Below are positions 1 to 7,440 of a stretch of DNA of 25,077 nucleotides, one piece after another (position 1 is the stretch's first letter; each line of letters begins with the position of its first letter). Where the stretch lies: positions 1 through 25,077 of the forward strand of contig JAEYRW010000107.1 of NCBI GenBank assembly GCA_023435435.1, read 5' to 3'. Source of the stretch: Bacillota bacterium (lineage in GTDB: Bacteria; Bacillota; Clostridia; Christensenellales; Aristaeellaceae). The translations under genes were made by a program, and so were the position numbers. A model generated the notes under the pieces. The model searched no databases. It was given only the letters and a program-made list of their open reading frames with translations, and was not told the origin of the DNA.

Positions 1-48
1 CGGCCGAGCCGCGCCCGGCAAACCATGCAGCGGGGGTGCTTATTTTGA
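1..48 (+). CDS. C-terminal tail of an upstream gene (partial)
   Basis: Frame 1 is open from the window edge to a TGA at 46-48 and encodes about 15 residues ending in RGCLF. The TGA overlaps the TTG start proposed for the next gene (TTGA), the same kind of overlap seen between the next two genes (TGATG at 1128-1132). That suggests an operon entering from the left. The fragment is too short to identify; another glycosyltransferase is possible but unproven. Confidence 0.35.
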   Translation, partial: RPSRARQTMQRGCLF

Positions 49-1130
49 ACAAATATAAAATCTGCGTCTACGCCATCGCAAAGGACGAGGCCGCGTTCGC
101 CGAACGGTTTCTGCTCTCCATGCGCGAGGCGGACCTTGTGTGCGTGCTCGACACGGGCTCCTCGGACGAAACCGTCCAAATCCTGCGCGCGGGCGGCGCG
201 GTGGTGGAAACCGAAATTTTCAAACCCTTCCGTTTCGACGCGGCGCGCAACCGCGCCCTCGATCTGGTGCCGGAGGACGCGGATATTTGCGTCTCTGCCG
301 ACCTGGACGAGGTGTTCGAGCCGGGCTGGCGCAAAAAGCTCGAGACCGCGTGGCGCGAGAACCAGACCCGCGCGGAATACGATTATGTCTACGACCACGA
401 CGCGGCGGGGAATCCCAGAACCGTTTACACCCGCGAAAAAATCCACGCCCGCCGGGGCTACCGCTGGGCGCGGCCCGTGCACGAAATCCTCGAACACGAA
501 GGCCCCGAAGCCGTCTCCTACATTCCCGGCATCGTTCTGCACCACTTCCCGGACGAAAAAAAGTCCCGCGCCCAGTACCTGCCCCTGCTGGAGCTGGCCC
601 GCGCGGAAAATCCGGACGACGACCGCACGGCGTTCTGGCTCGGGCGCGAGTATTTCTTCCATGGACGGTACGACGAATGCGCCGCGGCGCTGACAGGGCA
701 CCTGGCAATGCCCGCCGCGCGCTGGGACGAGGAAAGAAGCGCCTCCATGCGCTATATCGCGGAGAGCATGTACCAAAAAGGCATGCCGGACGCGGCCCGC
801 GCCTGGCTGTTCCGCGCCGTCGCCGAGTGTCCGGGCGCGCGGGAACCGTACCTTCATATGCTGCGCTATGCCTACAATATGAACGATTGGCCGCTGGGAC
901 TGCTCATGGCCGACATGGCGCTCCGGATTTCGGAAAGATCGGGGAGCTATCTTGCGGAGGCGGAGGCCTGGGGTCCTGAAATCTACGACCTCGGCGCCAT
1001 CGCGGCCTACTGGCTGGGCCTCTACGAACGGGCGCGGGACTGGGCGAAGGCCGCCCTGGCATTTGAGCCGGAAAACCCGCGGCTCCGGGAAAACCTCCGG
1101 TTTGCCGAGGAAAAGCTGGGGGTGGTCTGA
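45..1130 (+). CDS. Family 2 glycosyltransferase with C-terminal TPR-like region
   Basis: A predicted cytoplasmic sugar transferase of 361 aa. The N-terminal part is a GT-A fold of the GT2 type: CVYAIAKDE at the start, LDTGSSDET for nucleotide binding, FDAARN, and an acidic DxD-like ADLDEVF near residue 88 that would bind metal and nucleotide sugar. From about residue 190 the protein is helical with repeated A/L/Y patterns, like the TPR tails of SunS-type and flagellin-modifying GT2 enzymes. I prefer the TTG at 45: a GGGGG stretch lies 8 nt upstream, it overlaps the upstream stop, and it aligns with the paralogue's start. A GTG at 36 would add three residues but has no ribosome binding site. 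The stop overlaps the ATG of the next gene. The acceptor is unknown; flagellin is possible given the genes further right. Confidence 0.85.
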   Translation: MNKYKICVYAIAKDEAAFAERFLLSMREADLVCVLDTGSSDETVQILRAGGAVVETEIFKPFRFDAARNRALDLVPEDADICVSADLDEVFEPGWRKKLETAWRENQTRAEYDYVYDHDAAGNPRTVYTREKIHARRGYRWARPVHEILEHEGPEAVSYIPGIVLHHFPDEKKSRAQYLPLLELARAENPDDDRTAFWLGREYFFHGRYDECAAALTGHLAMPAARWDEERSASMRYIAESMYQKGMPDAARAWLFRAVAECPGAREPYLHMLRYAYNMNDWPLGLLMADMALRISERSGSYLAEAEAWGPEIYDLGAIAAYWLGLYERARDWAKAALAFEPENPRLRENLRFAEEKLGVV

Positions 1131-2212
1131 TGGGCCGGCGCGTGTGCGTGTACGCCATCTGCAAAAACGAGGAGAAATTCGTCGGCCGCTGGATGGATTC
1201 CATGACCGAGGCCGACTTGATCGTCGTCACCGACACCGGCTCCACCGACGGAACCGTAGAAAAACTGCGCGCCAGGGGCGCGCAGGTGTATGAGGAAACC
1301 GTCAAGCCGTGGCGCTTTGACGCGGCGCGCAACCTCTCCCTTGCCCATGTGCCGGAGGACGCGGACATCTGCGTGTGCACCGACCTGGACGAAGTGTTCG
1401 CCCCCGGCTGGCGCGCGGCACTGGAGCGCGCCTGGACGGACGATACCCGGCAGGCGCGATACCTCTATATCTGGAGTCTCCGGCCCGACGGCACGCCGGA
1501 CGTTCAGTTCAATTACTTCAAGGCCCACGCCCGCGCGGACTTTTCGTGGCGGCACCCGGTGCACGAGGTGCTGGTTTACGCGGGGGACGCGCCCCTGCAC
1601 ACGGTGTACGCGCCGGGCATGGTTCTCACCCATCTGCCCGACCCGGAAAAGCCGCGCGCCTCCTACCTCGCCCTCCTCGAGCTCGCCGTGGCGGAAGCGC
1701 CGGAATCCGATCGCTGCGCCCACTATCTGGGCCGGGAATACTTCTTCCGGGGCATGTGGGACGACGCCGTCCGGACGCTTCGGCAGCACCTCTCCCTCAA
1801 AAGCGCCACCTGGCCGGAGGAGCGCTGCGCGTCCATGCGGCTCCTCGCCCAGGCGGAACACAACCGGAGCAACGACCGGGCCGCGTACCAGTGGTTCTTC
1901 CGCGCGGTGGCGGAGATGCCCGGCATGCGCGAACCTTATGTGGAATTCGCGCGGCTGGCGGAGGATCTGTCCGATTGGCCGCTGGCGCTTTTCATGGCGG
2001 AGGAGGCACTCAAAATCACCGAAAAGTCATCCACCTACGTCAACATGGGCTACGCCTGGGACTTTACCCCCCACGACGTCGCCGCCATCGCCGCCTATTG
2101 GCTGGGAGCCGGCGCGCGCGCCCGCGCCCACGCGGAAGAGGCCGTCCGGCTGGCGCCGGAAGACGAACGGCTGCGGAAGAACCTCGAGATCATCCGGGCG
2201 CGGCCTTCATAG
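1130..2212 (+). CDS. Family 2 glycosyltransferase with C-terminal TPR-like region (paralogue)
   Basis: A 360-aa paralogue of the preceding gene, clearly related along its whole length. Shared blocks include CVYAIxKxE, DTGSxDxTV, FDAARN, EDADICV, DLDEVF (the presumed DxD motif), HPVHEVL/RPVHEIL and a C-terminal TPR-like helical region with YWLG repeats. The ATG overlaps the upstream TGA in TGATG, so the two are probably translated together. Its end overlaps by 6 bp the end of a leftward gene. Known relatives transfer sugars to proteins or small molecules; the donor and acceptor cannot be read from the sequence. Tandem duplication followed by specialisation to different sugars or successive glycosylation steps is the simplest reading. 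Confidence 0.85.
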   Translation: MGRRVCVYAICKNEEKFVGRWMDSMTEADLIVVTDTGSTDGTVEKLRARGAQVYEETVKPWRFDAARNLSLAHVPEDADICVCTDLDEVFAPGWRAALERAWTDDTRQARYLYIWSLRPDGTPDVQFNYFKAHARADFSWRHPVHEVLVYAGDAPLHTVYAPGMVLTHLPDPEKPRASYLALLELAVAEAPESDRCAHYLGREYFFRGMWDDAVRTLRQHLSLKSATWPEERCASMRLLAQAEHNRSNDRAAYQWFFRAVAEMPGMREPYVEFARLAEDLSDWPLALFMAEEALKITEKSSTYVNMGYAWDFTPHDVAAIAAYWLGAGARARAHAEEAVRLAPEDERLRKNLEIIRARPS

Positions 2213-3235
2213 GCAGTGCCCGAAGAACGCGGTCGTGTGCCAGAGCTGTTTGAAGAACTGAAACAGTGCCGGTTCGTCCCCCATGTCGCGCCAGTTTTCC
2301 GGAAAATCCACGCTTCCCCGCGACGCCGCGCCGATCCGCGCGGCGTTGACGTATCCCCCGCCGCCCGCCAGGCGGTCGACCCGCGCCGCCAGGGGGCGCA
2401 TGGCGGGACCGCGGAATTGGTCGCCAATTTCGTCCACCGCGAGCCGCCGCTCGGGAATCCAGAAAAGCGGTACATGAAACGCGTCCGAAAGGGCCTCGGC
2501 ACGGCGCGCGGTTTCCGTTCCCCGGAAGGCGGCATCCAGATGCAGCGCCGCCGCATCCTCCCGCAGCGAAACCGCGCCGTGGACATGCGCTTCGACGCAA
2601 TGATCCAAATTTCGTCCGATTTCCGGCGCGGGCGGCTCGGCGATGAGCCGCAGCGCCTCGTCGAGGGAGACATTTTCCCGGTTCAAAAATCTGCCGTTCT
2701 GAACCGCGTCCCGCAAAAGCGCCGCCACGATTCCGGAAAAGCTGTCCGCCGTGCACAGGATTTCGGGATCGCTGGAGCTGTCCCCGTAGGCGAACGTCAG
2801 GCGAGGAAGAACGGAGGGCTTGAGCGTCAGAAAGCACGAGCCGAAGCGCGCGGACGCGCCGTCCAGCAAGTTGAGCGCGTTCAGCGCGCCATACTTGGGC
2901 CTGCGCCGCGCGTCCGGCGGATACGCGTCCGAAAACAGCCGCTGCTCCCACAGGAAGCGGTCGCCGCCCGCGTAGGCCGTCCGCCCGCCGTTGGTGGTGC
3001 CGGTCTCGAACTGCCCCCGGTACGCGCCGTCCGCGGCGAGGCCCTCCATCACCTGCCGCCCGTCCGCGCAATACCGGTCGGGATGAAAATTGAGCGTGAC
3101 CGGGCGGTCGAGCAGCCGCGCGGCCAGAAAATCGGCGTCCGCACCCAGCGCGGCGACGTAGGCGCGGGCTTCCTTCTCCCGGACCCGTGCCTTCTCCTTC
3201 ACGTGCGCCAACGCGCACGTTTCAAACTCGTTCAT
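2207..3235 (-). CDS. DUF3626-like protein
   Basis: A 342-aa soluble protein of unknown function. It resembles the DUF3626 family by motif order: HPDR at 51-54, RGQFETGTTNGG near 73-84, GGDRFLWEQRLF near 90-101, KYGALN near 114-119, RFGSC near 132, then a DS-rich segment around residue 155. The family assignment comes from remembered motif pattern, not a search. The conserved His, Arg, Glu and Asp residues suggest an enzyme, but no activity is established here. The ATG at 3235 is chosen because it overlaps the acetyltransferase stop (ATGA) and follows AAAGAG; a GTG at 3256 would add seven residues. It is the last gene of a leftward operon and converges on the second glycosyltransferase with a 6-bp overlap. 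Confidence 0.65.
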   Translation of the reverse strand: MNEFETCALAHVKEKARVREKEARAYVAALGADADFLAARLLDRPVTLNFHPDRYCADGRQVMEGLAADGAYRGQFETGTTNGGRTAYAGGDRFLWEQRLFSDAYPPDARRRPKYGALNALNLLDGASARFGSCFLTLKPSVLPRLTFAYGDSSSDPEILCTADSFSGIVAALLRDAVQNGRFLNRENVSLDEALRLIAEPPAPEIGRNLDHCVEAHVHGAVSLREDAAALHLDAAFRGTETARRAEALSDAFHVPLFWIPERRLAVDEIGDQFRGPAMRPLAARVDRLAGGGGYVNAARIGAASRGSVDFPENWRDMGDEPALFQFFKQLWHTTAFFGHCL

Positions 3236-3816
3236 GACTCTTTCGGCTCCTCGCACGCGTACCGCATGATGGGCCGGGTTTCCGACCGGCGCAGAACCTC
3301 GGAAAAGCCCGCCCGCAAAAACGCGGAAGCGAGTCCCGTGAACGCAAATGCGTCCTGGGTTTTTCCTGTCCGGGGCTCCACGGGGTAGGCCTCCACCGCC
3401 CTTGCGCCCCGCTTTCGCGCGTAGTCAACCGCCGCCCGGATGAGCCCGATGGTGACGCCCCGCCTGCGATGCTCCTTCGCGACGAAAAAGCAGACGATGG
3501 ACCACACGGGCGTTTCGTCCACAGGCTTCAAAATGCGCGCGCGCGCCAACCCGGAAAATTCTTCCCGGGGCGCGACGGAGCACCAGCCCACGGCGCGCCC
3601 GTCCGCGTAGGCGAGGATGCCCGGCACCCGCCCTTCGTCCACCAGCGCGCGCATGGCCGCATGGTTGCCCTCGCCCTGCTGGGCATGATAGACCGATCTT
3701 TCCAGCCGCCACCACATGCACCAGCAGCCCCCGCAGGCCCCGTTTTTCCCGAACAGCGCCTCAAAATCCGCCCAGGTTTCCGGCGTCAGCGGCCGGAACG
3801 TCAGTTCAATTTCCAT
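3232..3816 (-). CDS. GNAT-family N-acetyltransferase
   Basis: A 194-aa acetyl-CoA-dependent acyltransferase of the Gcn5-related fold. The acetyl-CoA loop (motif A) is visible as FFVAKEHRRRGVTIGLI around 110-126, preceded by the strand VWSIVCF. The N-terminal CGGCWCMWWR (28-37) is a cysteine/tryptophan-rich signature seen in one subgroup of stand-alone GNAT proteins. The substrate cannot be predicted. A strong GAGGAGGG site lies a few bases before the ATG. The gene sits 12 bp after the lipoprotein gene and its stop overlaps the start of the DUF3626-like gene, so all three are probably co-transcribed. Confidence 0.85.
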   Translation of the reverse strand: MEIELTFRPLTPETWADFEALFGKNGACGGCWCMWWRLERSVYHAQQGEGNHAAMRALVDEGRVPGILAYADGRAVGWCSVAPREEFSGLARARILKPVDETPVWSIVCFFVAKEHRRRGVTIGLIRAAVDYARKRGARAVEAYPVEPRTGKTQDAFAFTGLASAFLRAGFSEVLRRSETRPIMRYACEEPKES

Positions 3817-3828
3817 CCGTTTCCCTCC

Positions 3829-4809
3829 TCACTCGAACCCGATGTCCAACGGTACCGCATCGGTCATGCCATCCGCGCGGGGATAGCGGAACGTGTGCGT
3901 CTCGCCCGCGCGGTTCCGGCTGTACGCGAACCGCGCGACGCTTGCGTCCGCGTACGTCTCCTCCACAATGGCGTAGGCACAGTCGTCGCCCGTTTCGTAC
4001 GTCCCGTCCGCCTGGGTGAGCGCGCTAATGCGCAGCGGCTCGTTCTCCGCGTTCATTTCAATGATCCGCGCGGACGAGAGGGCCGGGACGGCCTTCACCG
4101 TCACGGAGACCGAGACGGTGTCCGCTTGGATTTTGCCGTTCACGGTTTCGGAATTGGTAACGCTGCCGGAAAAACCCGAGCCGTCCAAGGGCACATTAAT
4201 GAAATGAGAAAAATCGTCAGCATACAGGCTCCCGTCCGCCCGCCGGTAGACCGCGTGGAACCGCAGCTTGCGCGGGCTTTCGGTGGCAAACGTAAGCTTG
4301 CAGCCGTATTCCGCGGCCACCGCCTCGAGCTCCGCGCCATGCGCGTCCAATTCTTTTTGGGAAAGATAGGTGGTCACATTGCCGCACCCGTACCCGTCTT
4401 CCTCGAGAGTCATCCGCAGCGATTCCACCACGTCACCCTCCAGCCAAATCTCCAGATCGGACGTCTCCGCCGCCACGTCATCTTCAATCAGGTAAAGCGT
4501 GGCGGACAGGCTGTATTCCTCGCCCGCGTCCGAAACGTTCACCGTCTGATGAACCTCGGAGAAGGCCTTCCCCACGGAAAGCGTCCGCTCCGCGTCTTCC
4601 CCCTCGCCCGTCCGGTACGTCACCAGACACTGGGTGTCCTCGGCCTCGGGATCGAACGTCCGCGCGTCGTCCCACACCCCGTATGTGATCCAGTATCCCG
4701 CGAAAGTTTCGCCCGTCCCCACTTCCTCCGGAAGCGCCAGCGAACAGCCCGCAAGCCCGATAAGCCCGACGAGAACCAGCACGAGCGCGGCCCATTTAAT
4801 CCCTCTCAT
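3829..4809 (-). CDS. Putative lipoprotein
   Basis: A 326-aa protein with a lipoprotein signal peptide: MRGIK, a hydrophobic stretch, then the lipobox LAGC with Cys22 as the lipidation site. The mature part is acidic, rich in Thr/Ser/Asp and strand-forming, and looks like an extracellular beta-rich domain. I do not recognise a family. The ATG at 4809 is chosen because it starts the signal peptide and follows GAGGAAAC; in-frame codons further upstream lie inside the regulator gene. Its start overlaps the end of the XRE regulator gene by 14 bp, so translation is probably coupled. It may act with the membrane protein encoded upstream, but that is inferred only from operon position. Confidence 0.75.
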   Translation of the reverse strand: MRGIKWAALVLVLVGLIGLAGCSLALPEEVGTGETFAGYWITYGVWDDARTFDPEAEDTQCLVTYRTGEGEDAERTLSVGKAFSEVHQTVNVSDAGEEYSLSATLYLIEDDVAAETSDLEIWLEGDVVESLRMTLEEDGYGCGNVTTYLSQKELDAHGAELEAVAAEYGCKLTFATESPRKLRFHAVYRRADGSLYADDFSHFINVPLDGSGFSGSVTNSETVNGKIQADTVSVSVTVKAVPALSSARIIEMNAENEPLRISALTQADGTYETGDDCAYAIVEETYADASVARFAYSRNRAGETHTFRYPRADGMTDAVPLDIGFE

Positions 4810-5026
4810 CGTCCGTTTCCTCGCTTCCGTCGAAATAAAGAATGTCCCCCACGTCGCATTGAAGGTGGAGACAGATGCGGTTGAGCGTCGAAAACCGCAC
4901 GCCCCGGGCACGACCGCTGCGCAGAACGGAGAGGTTCGCCTCGGTCAGTCCAATCCTTTCGCAAAGCTGCTTCCCCGTCATGCCGCGCGCCTTGAGCACG
5001 GCGTCCAGATTCACCACGATGGCCAT
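4796..5026 (-). CDS. XRE-family (YozG-like) transcriptional regulator
   Basis: A 76-aa protein that is nearly all one Cro/CI helix-turn-helix domain. The recognition region is ERIGLTEANLSVLRSGRARG followed by VRFSTLNRICLHLQCDVGDIL, the pattern of the small YozG-like regulators commonly encoded beside DUF2975 membrane proteins. Here the neighbour upstream (10 bp away) is a frameshifted membrane protein with a DUF2975-like end. A GGGAG site precedes the ATG. The regulator probably controls its own operon through the inverted repeats at the promoter upstream of that membrane gene. The C-terminus is a short acidic tail. Confidence 0.85.
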   Translation of the reverse strand: MAIVVNLDAVLKARGMTGKQLCERIGLTEANLSVLRSGRARGVRFSTLNRICLHLQCDVGDILYFDGSEETDDERD

Positions 5027-5036
5027 GTCCGCTCCC

Positions 5037-5988
5037 TCAAATCATCATCTCGTTTTCGTGGTACACCGCGCAGCCCTGCTCCATGAACCGGGCAAACAGC
5101 GCGGATGCCGCCGCCGCGAGCAGCTCGAACAGCGGCACGGCGGCCTCCAAGGACACATCCGCCGCCCAGCGCGCCAGGAGGAGCTCCAGCGCCGCCCGGC
5201 CCAGCATGCAGCCCACCGCCGCCAGAATCGCCGCCCGCGCCCGGGCCGAGAGCGTCCGGGCCAACTCGGCGTTTTCAGCGGCGAACAGCGCGCGCCCGCA
5301 GCCCGCCAGCAGCCGGATGGCCGCCGGAAGCGCGTACAAAAGCACAGCGGCGGGCGCGGCGGCGGCAAGAAACCGCACAACAGCAAGAACTCCGTTGGCG
5401 GGCGCGGACGCATCCGCCTCCATGAAGGAGAAGTAGACCGGGTCCGGCGCCGCGCTTCTCAGCGCGGCCTTCAGTGCCGCCAAATCGAAATATGTCACCG
5501 ACAGAATGAGAAGCGCGCCCAGGAGCCACGCAAGCCGGATGAGGCGTCGGGCGAGACCGCCGGCGTCCCGCATGCGCGCCGCCCGAAAGAGCGCCCAGGA
5601 CAAAAGAAGGATGTAGAAAAACCAGGCAAGGAGCGTTTTCTGCGCGGAAAGCGCGCCCTCCCCCGCGAAAGAGCACCGTGATTTTCGTCGGATTGACCAT
5701 CAGAAAGAGAAGAAAGAACAGATAGGCACTCACGGCCATGGACACCCAGTTAAGCCGCCTGCGCGGAAGCGTCACAAGAACCGGAATCCCGCATAGGAGC
5801 ACGTACAGAACAAACGCCAGCGCGTTTCCCGCCGTCCCCGAAAGTGACAGCGCGCGCAACCCTTCCCCGGCCAGCACAAACGGCGCGGCGCACAGCGGCA
5901 GAACGTCCGTCCCAGCGCCGCCCCACAGGGCCAGTCCCGCGCCCCCCAATGCCACGGCCCACCAGCCCAGCATCATCCGCCTCGACAT
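5037..5988 (-). pseudogene. Multi-pass membrane protein, DUF2975-like C-terminus, interrupted by a frameshift
   Basis: Two overlapping leftward frames together make one sensible protein. The first starts at the ATG at 5988, after GGAGG, and gives an N-terminal half with hydrophobic helices (LGWWAVALGGAGLALW, VLYVLLCGIPVLV, AYLFFLLFLMV) up to about position 5665. The second is open from about 5690 to the stop at 5037 and continues with SAQKTLLAWFFYILLLSW and further membrane helices, ending in AVYHENEMMI, a DUF2975-like end. Dropping one C from the run of five C at 5660-5664 joins them into a 316-residue protein. This is either a real one-base insertion or a sequence error. If real, the downstream half could still be translated from the TTG at 5603. 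It is the first gene of the operon with the XRE regulator and lipoprotein. Confidence 0.6.
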
Positions 5989-6003
5989 ACCCGCCTCCAA
6001 ATA

Positions 6004-6016
6004 ATCGAATTTCGAT
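6004..6016. promoter_or_regulatory. Inverted repeat, candidate operator
   Basis: ATCGAA-T-TTCGAT is a perfect 6-bp inverted repeat with one central base. It lies just downstream of the predicted transcription start and 15 bp before the membrane-protein ATG. The operon encodes an XRE regulator, so this is a plausible autoregulatory site. Binding is inferred. Confidence 0.4.
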
Positions 6017-6028
6017 AATTCAGAAGAC

Positions 6029-6057
6029 AGAATAGCATGGGAATGATTGTTTGTCAA
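6029..6057 (-). promoter_or_regulatory. Sigma-A-type promoter of the membrane protein/XRE/lipoprotein operon
   Basis: On the minus strand TTGACA (6052-6057) is followed after exactly 17 bp by TATTCT (6029-6034), close to the vegetative consensus. It lies about 40 bp upstream of the ATG at 5988. The surrounding sequence is AT-rich compared with its neighbours. Confidence 0.75.
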
Positions 6058-6062
6058 TCATT
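6042..6062. promoter_or_regulatory. Inverted repeat over the -35 element, candidate operator
   Basis: AATGATTG and CAATCATT form perfect 8-bp arms around 5 bp and cover the -35 hexamer of the leftward promoter. A bound repressor would block RNA polymerase. The XRE regulator of the operon is the natural candidate. Confidence 0.45.
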
Positions 6063-6088
6063 TTGAAGCCAGCGGCGGAAAAAATGGA

Positions 6089-6343
6089 TTACAGCGTCCG
6101 GAAGAACGCCCTCAATGCGCGCCGGGTTTCGTCGGGCAGCATTTGATCGGGAATGCCGAGAATGGCGCCCTGAATGCCGTAAAGCATGTGCAGGCACGCC
6201 CCGGGGTCGCAAATCCGCCGGATGCGCAGAAACGCCTCCTGTGCGCCCGCCGCCCGGAGCGCTTCCGGCGTTTCGATGCCCACCGCCACGAGGTTTTTTT
6301 CGAGCACCTTGCCCACGTTGGGCAGCTTGGAAAGTTCGCTCAT
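6089..6343 (-). CDS. TfoX C-terminal-domain protein
   Basis: An 84-aa stand-alone protein matching the TfoX/Sxy C-terminal domain. It begins with a helix-hairpin-helix-like LPNVGKVLEKNLVAVGI, then ETPEALRAAGAQEAFLRI and CLHMLYGIQGAILGI, typical of this family. In Proteobacteria, TfoX/Sxy links to competence, but single-domain forms in Firmicutes have no established role. Its ATG overlaps the end of the methyltransferase gene (ATGA at 6340-6343), so the two form a coupled pair. Confidence 0.85.
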   Translation of the reverse strand: MSELSKLPNVGKVLEKNLVAVGIETPEALRAAGAQEAFLRIRRICDPGACLHMLYGIQGAILGIPDQMLPDETRRALRAFFRTL

Positions 6344-7128
6344 TCCGATTTCCTCCCGATGAAAAGTCCGTGCATGGCGTGCCGGGCCACAGCGGGATCG
6401 GCACAGGTTTCAAAGTGGCAGGCGAGGTATTTCTCGAATTCCTCTCCCGACATGTCGTTGATCCCGTTGTAGAAATTGTAATAGACCGGATAGGCGGACA
6501 CGACCTCGAGGGGTTCCACCTTGCGGCGCGCGGCCAGGCCGCACGCTTCGTCCACGGTCACGCCGTGGAAAAATCCGTCCCAGTGTTCACGTTCAATCTG
6601 ATTAAGCACCCGGTATGCCGCGCGCCGTTCCGCCGGGTCGTCCTTGCGAATGGCGCGCATGAGCTGCGCAAAGTATACGCCCGTCGGATTGATGTAACTC
6701 AGCGCAAGAATTCCGCCGGGCTTCAAAACGCGCGCGCCTTCCGAAACGGCGCGTTCCGCGGCGCCTTCGCGCAAATGGTAGAGGGCGCCGAGGCACAGAA
6801 CGGCGTCAAACGCACCGTCCGCGAAGCGCGAAAGGTCCGCCGCGTCCCCCTCGTAGATCTCGCACAACTGGTTCCCCGCGTCCTTTTCCCGCATGCGGGC
6901 CGCGTGCCGGGGCACGATGTCCCCCGCCGTCACGCGGTGGCCCGCCGCCGCCAGGGGAAACGCGTAGGCGCCGGTGCCCGCGCAGGAATCCAGAACCGCG
7001 CTGCGGGGCGGTATATGCTTTTCCAGGAAACGCAGCGTGGTGCGGAACTCAATTTGGTGGAGATTGTCCCGGGTGAGCCGGGTTTCCTCGTCATATGTCT
7101 CGTAATATCGGTCGATGGAGTCCGGCAT
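6340..7128 (-). CDS. Class I SAM-dependent methyltransferase
   Basis: A 262-aa protein with a Rossmann-like SAM domain. Motif I is VLDSCAGTGAYAFPLA (45-60), followed by the acidic end of strand 2 (VTAGDIVP), a motif II-like FDAVLCLGALYHL and a motif III-like VLKPGGILALSY. The C-terminal third (YPVYYNFYNGINDMSGEEFEKYL) probably forms a substrate cap. The substrate is unknown. The ATG at 7128 is preferred because AAAGGAG lies 6 bp upstream; a longer reading from 7164 has no ribosome binding site. It is the first gene of a pair with the TfoX-C protein and is transcribed away from the first chemoreceptor gene. Confidence 0.85.
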   Translation of the reverse strand: MPDSIDRYYETYDEETRLTRDNLHQIEFRTTLRFLEKHIPPRSAVLDSCAGTGAYAFPLAAAGHRVTAGDIVPRHAARMREKDAGNQLCEIYEGDAADLSRFADGAFDAVLCLGALYHLREGAAERAVSEGARVLKPGGILALSYINPTGVYFAQLMRAIRKDDPAERRAAYRVLNQIEREHWDGFFHGVTVDEACGLAARRKVEPLEVVSAYPVYYNFYNGINDMSGEEFEKYLACHFETCADPAVARHAMHGLFIGRKSE

Positions 7129-7172
7129 CCCTGTCTCCTTTCCCGCCCGCTGCGGCGGCCCCATTTTCCAAC

Positions 7173-7201
7173 AGTATACATGCCCCGGCGCGCGAAAGCA
7201 A
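7173..7201 (-). promoter_or_regulatory. Probable promoter of the methyltransferase/TfoX-C pair
   Basis: The minus strand has TATACT (7173-7178) preceded by TG, with TTGCTT 17 bp upstream (7196-7201). The -10 is good and the -35 partial. It lies 45 bp before the start codon at 7128. Confidence 0.5.
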
Positions 7202-7258
7202 GAAGGGGTTGCCGCCGCAAGCAGATCATGACTATTTTGTGCGCTTGCCGGTTGGCCT

Positions 7259-7285
7259 TTAATTCGGTTGCGGGCATCCGATATA
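7259..7285 (+). promoter_or_regulatory. Sigma-28 (SigD)-like promoter of the first chemoreceptor gene
   Basis: TTAA (7259-7262), 15 bp, then CCGATATA (7278-7285) matches the TAAA-N15-GCCGATAA layout of motility sigma factors. The same TTCGG-N10-CCGATATA arrangement occurs before the second chemoreceptor gene at the same distance (163 bp) from its ATG. Confidence 0.7.
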
Positions 7286-7339
7286 TTTCAATAGAAATGC
7301 GTAGTTTCCACCCGCGTGCGCGCCGCTTCCGGCGGCACG

Positions 7340-7366
7340 GCATGCAGGAAAAGCCGTCCTGCATGC
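7340..7366 (+). other. Leader hairpin upstream of the first chemoreceptor gene
   Basis: GCATGCAGGA and TCCTGCATGC form a perfect 10-bp stem around a 7-nt loop within the roughly 150-nt untranslated leader. A related GCATGCA/TGCATGC pair occurs in the leader of the second chemoreceptor gene. No T-run follows, so it is not an ordinary terminator. I do not recognise a known riboswitch. Confidence 0.45.
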
Positions 7367-7440
7367 GCAGACGGGCGGGGCGCGCATTTCAAAAGTGCCG
7401 GAACAGTGCAATTTCTACAAAAGAAGGGTATGTGGTGGGA

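Noticed and set aside
2216..3388. Rightward open frame opposite the DUF3626-like gene
   Set aside because: It is Arg/Val-rich with no ribosome binding site or domain, whereas the leftward frame has family motifs and a coupled start.
6115..7440. Long upstream extension of the first chemoreceptor reading frame (over 400 codons before the ATG)
   Set aside because: It runs antisense to the TfoX-C and methyltransferase genes and over their promoter; its translation is Arg/Pro-rich with no domain. The paralogue alignment and the transmembrane helix fix the start at 7441.
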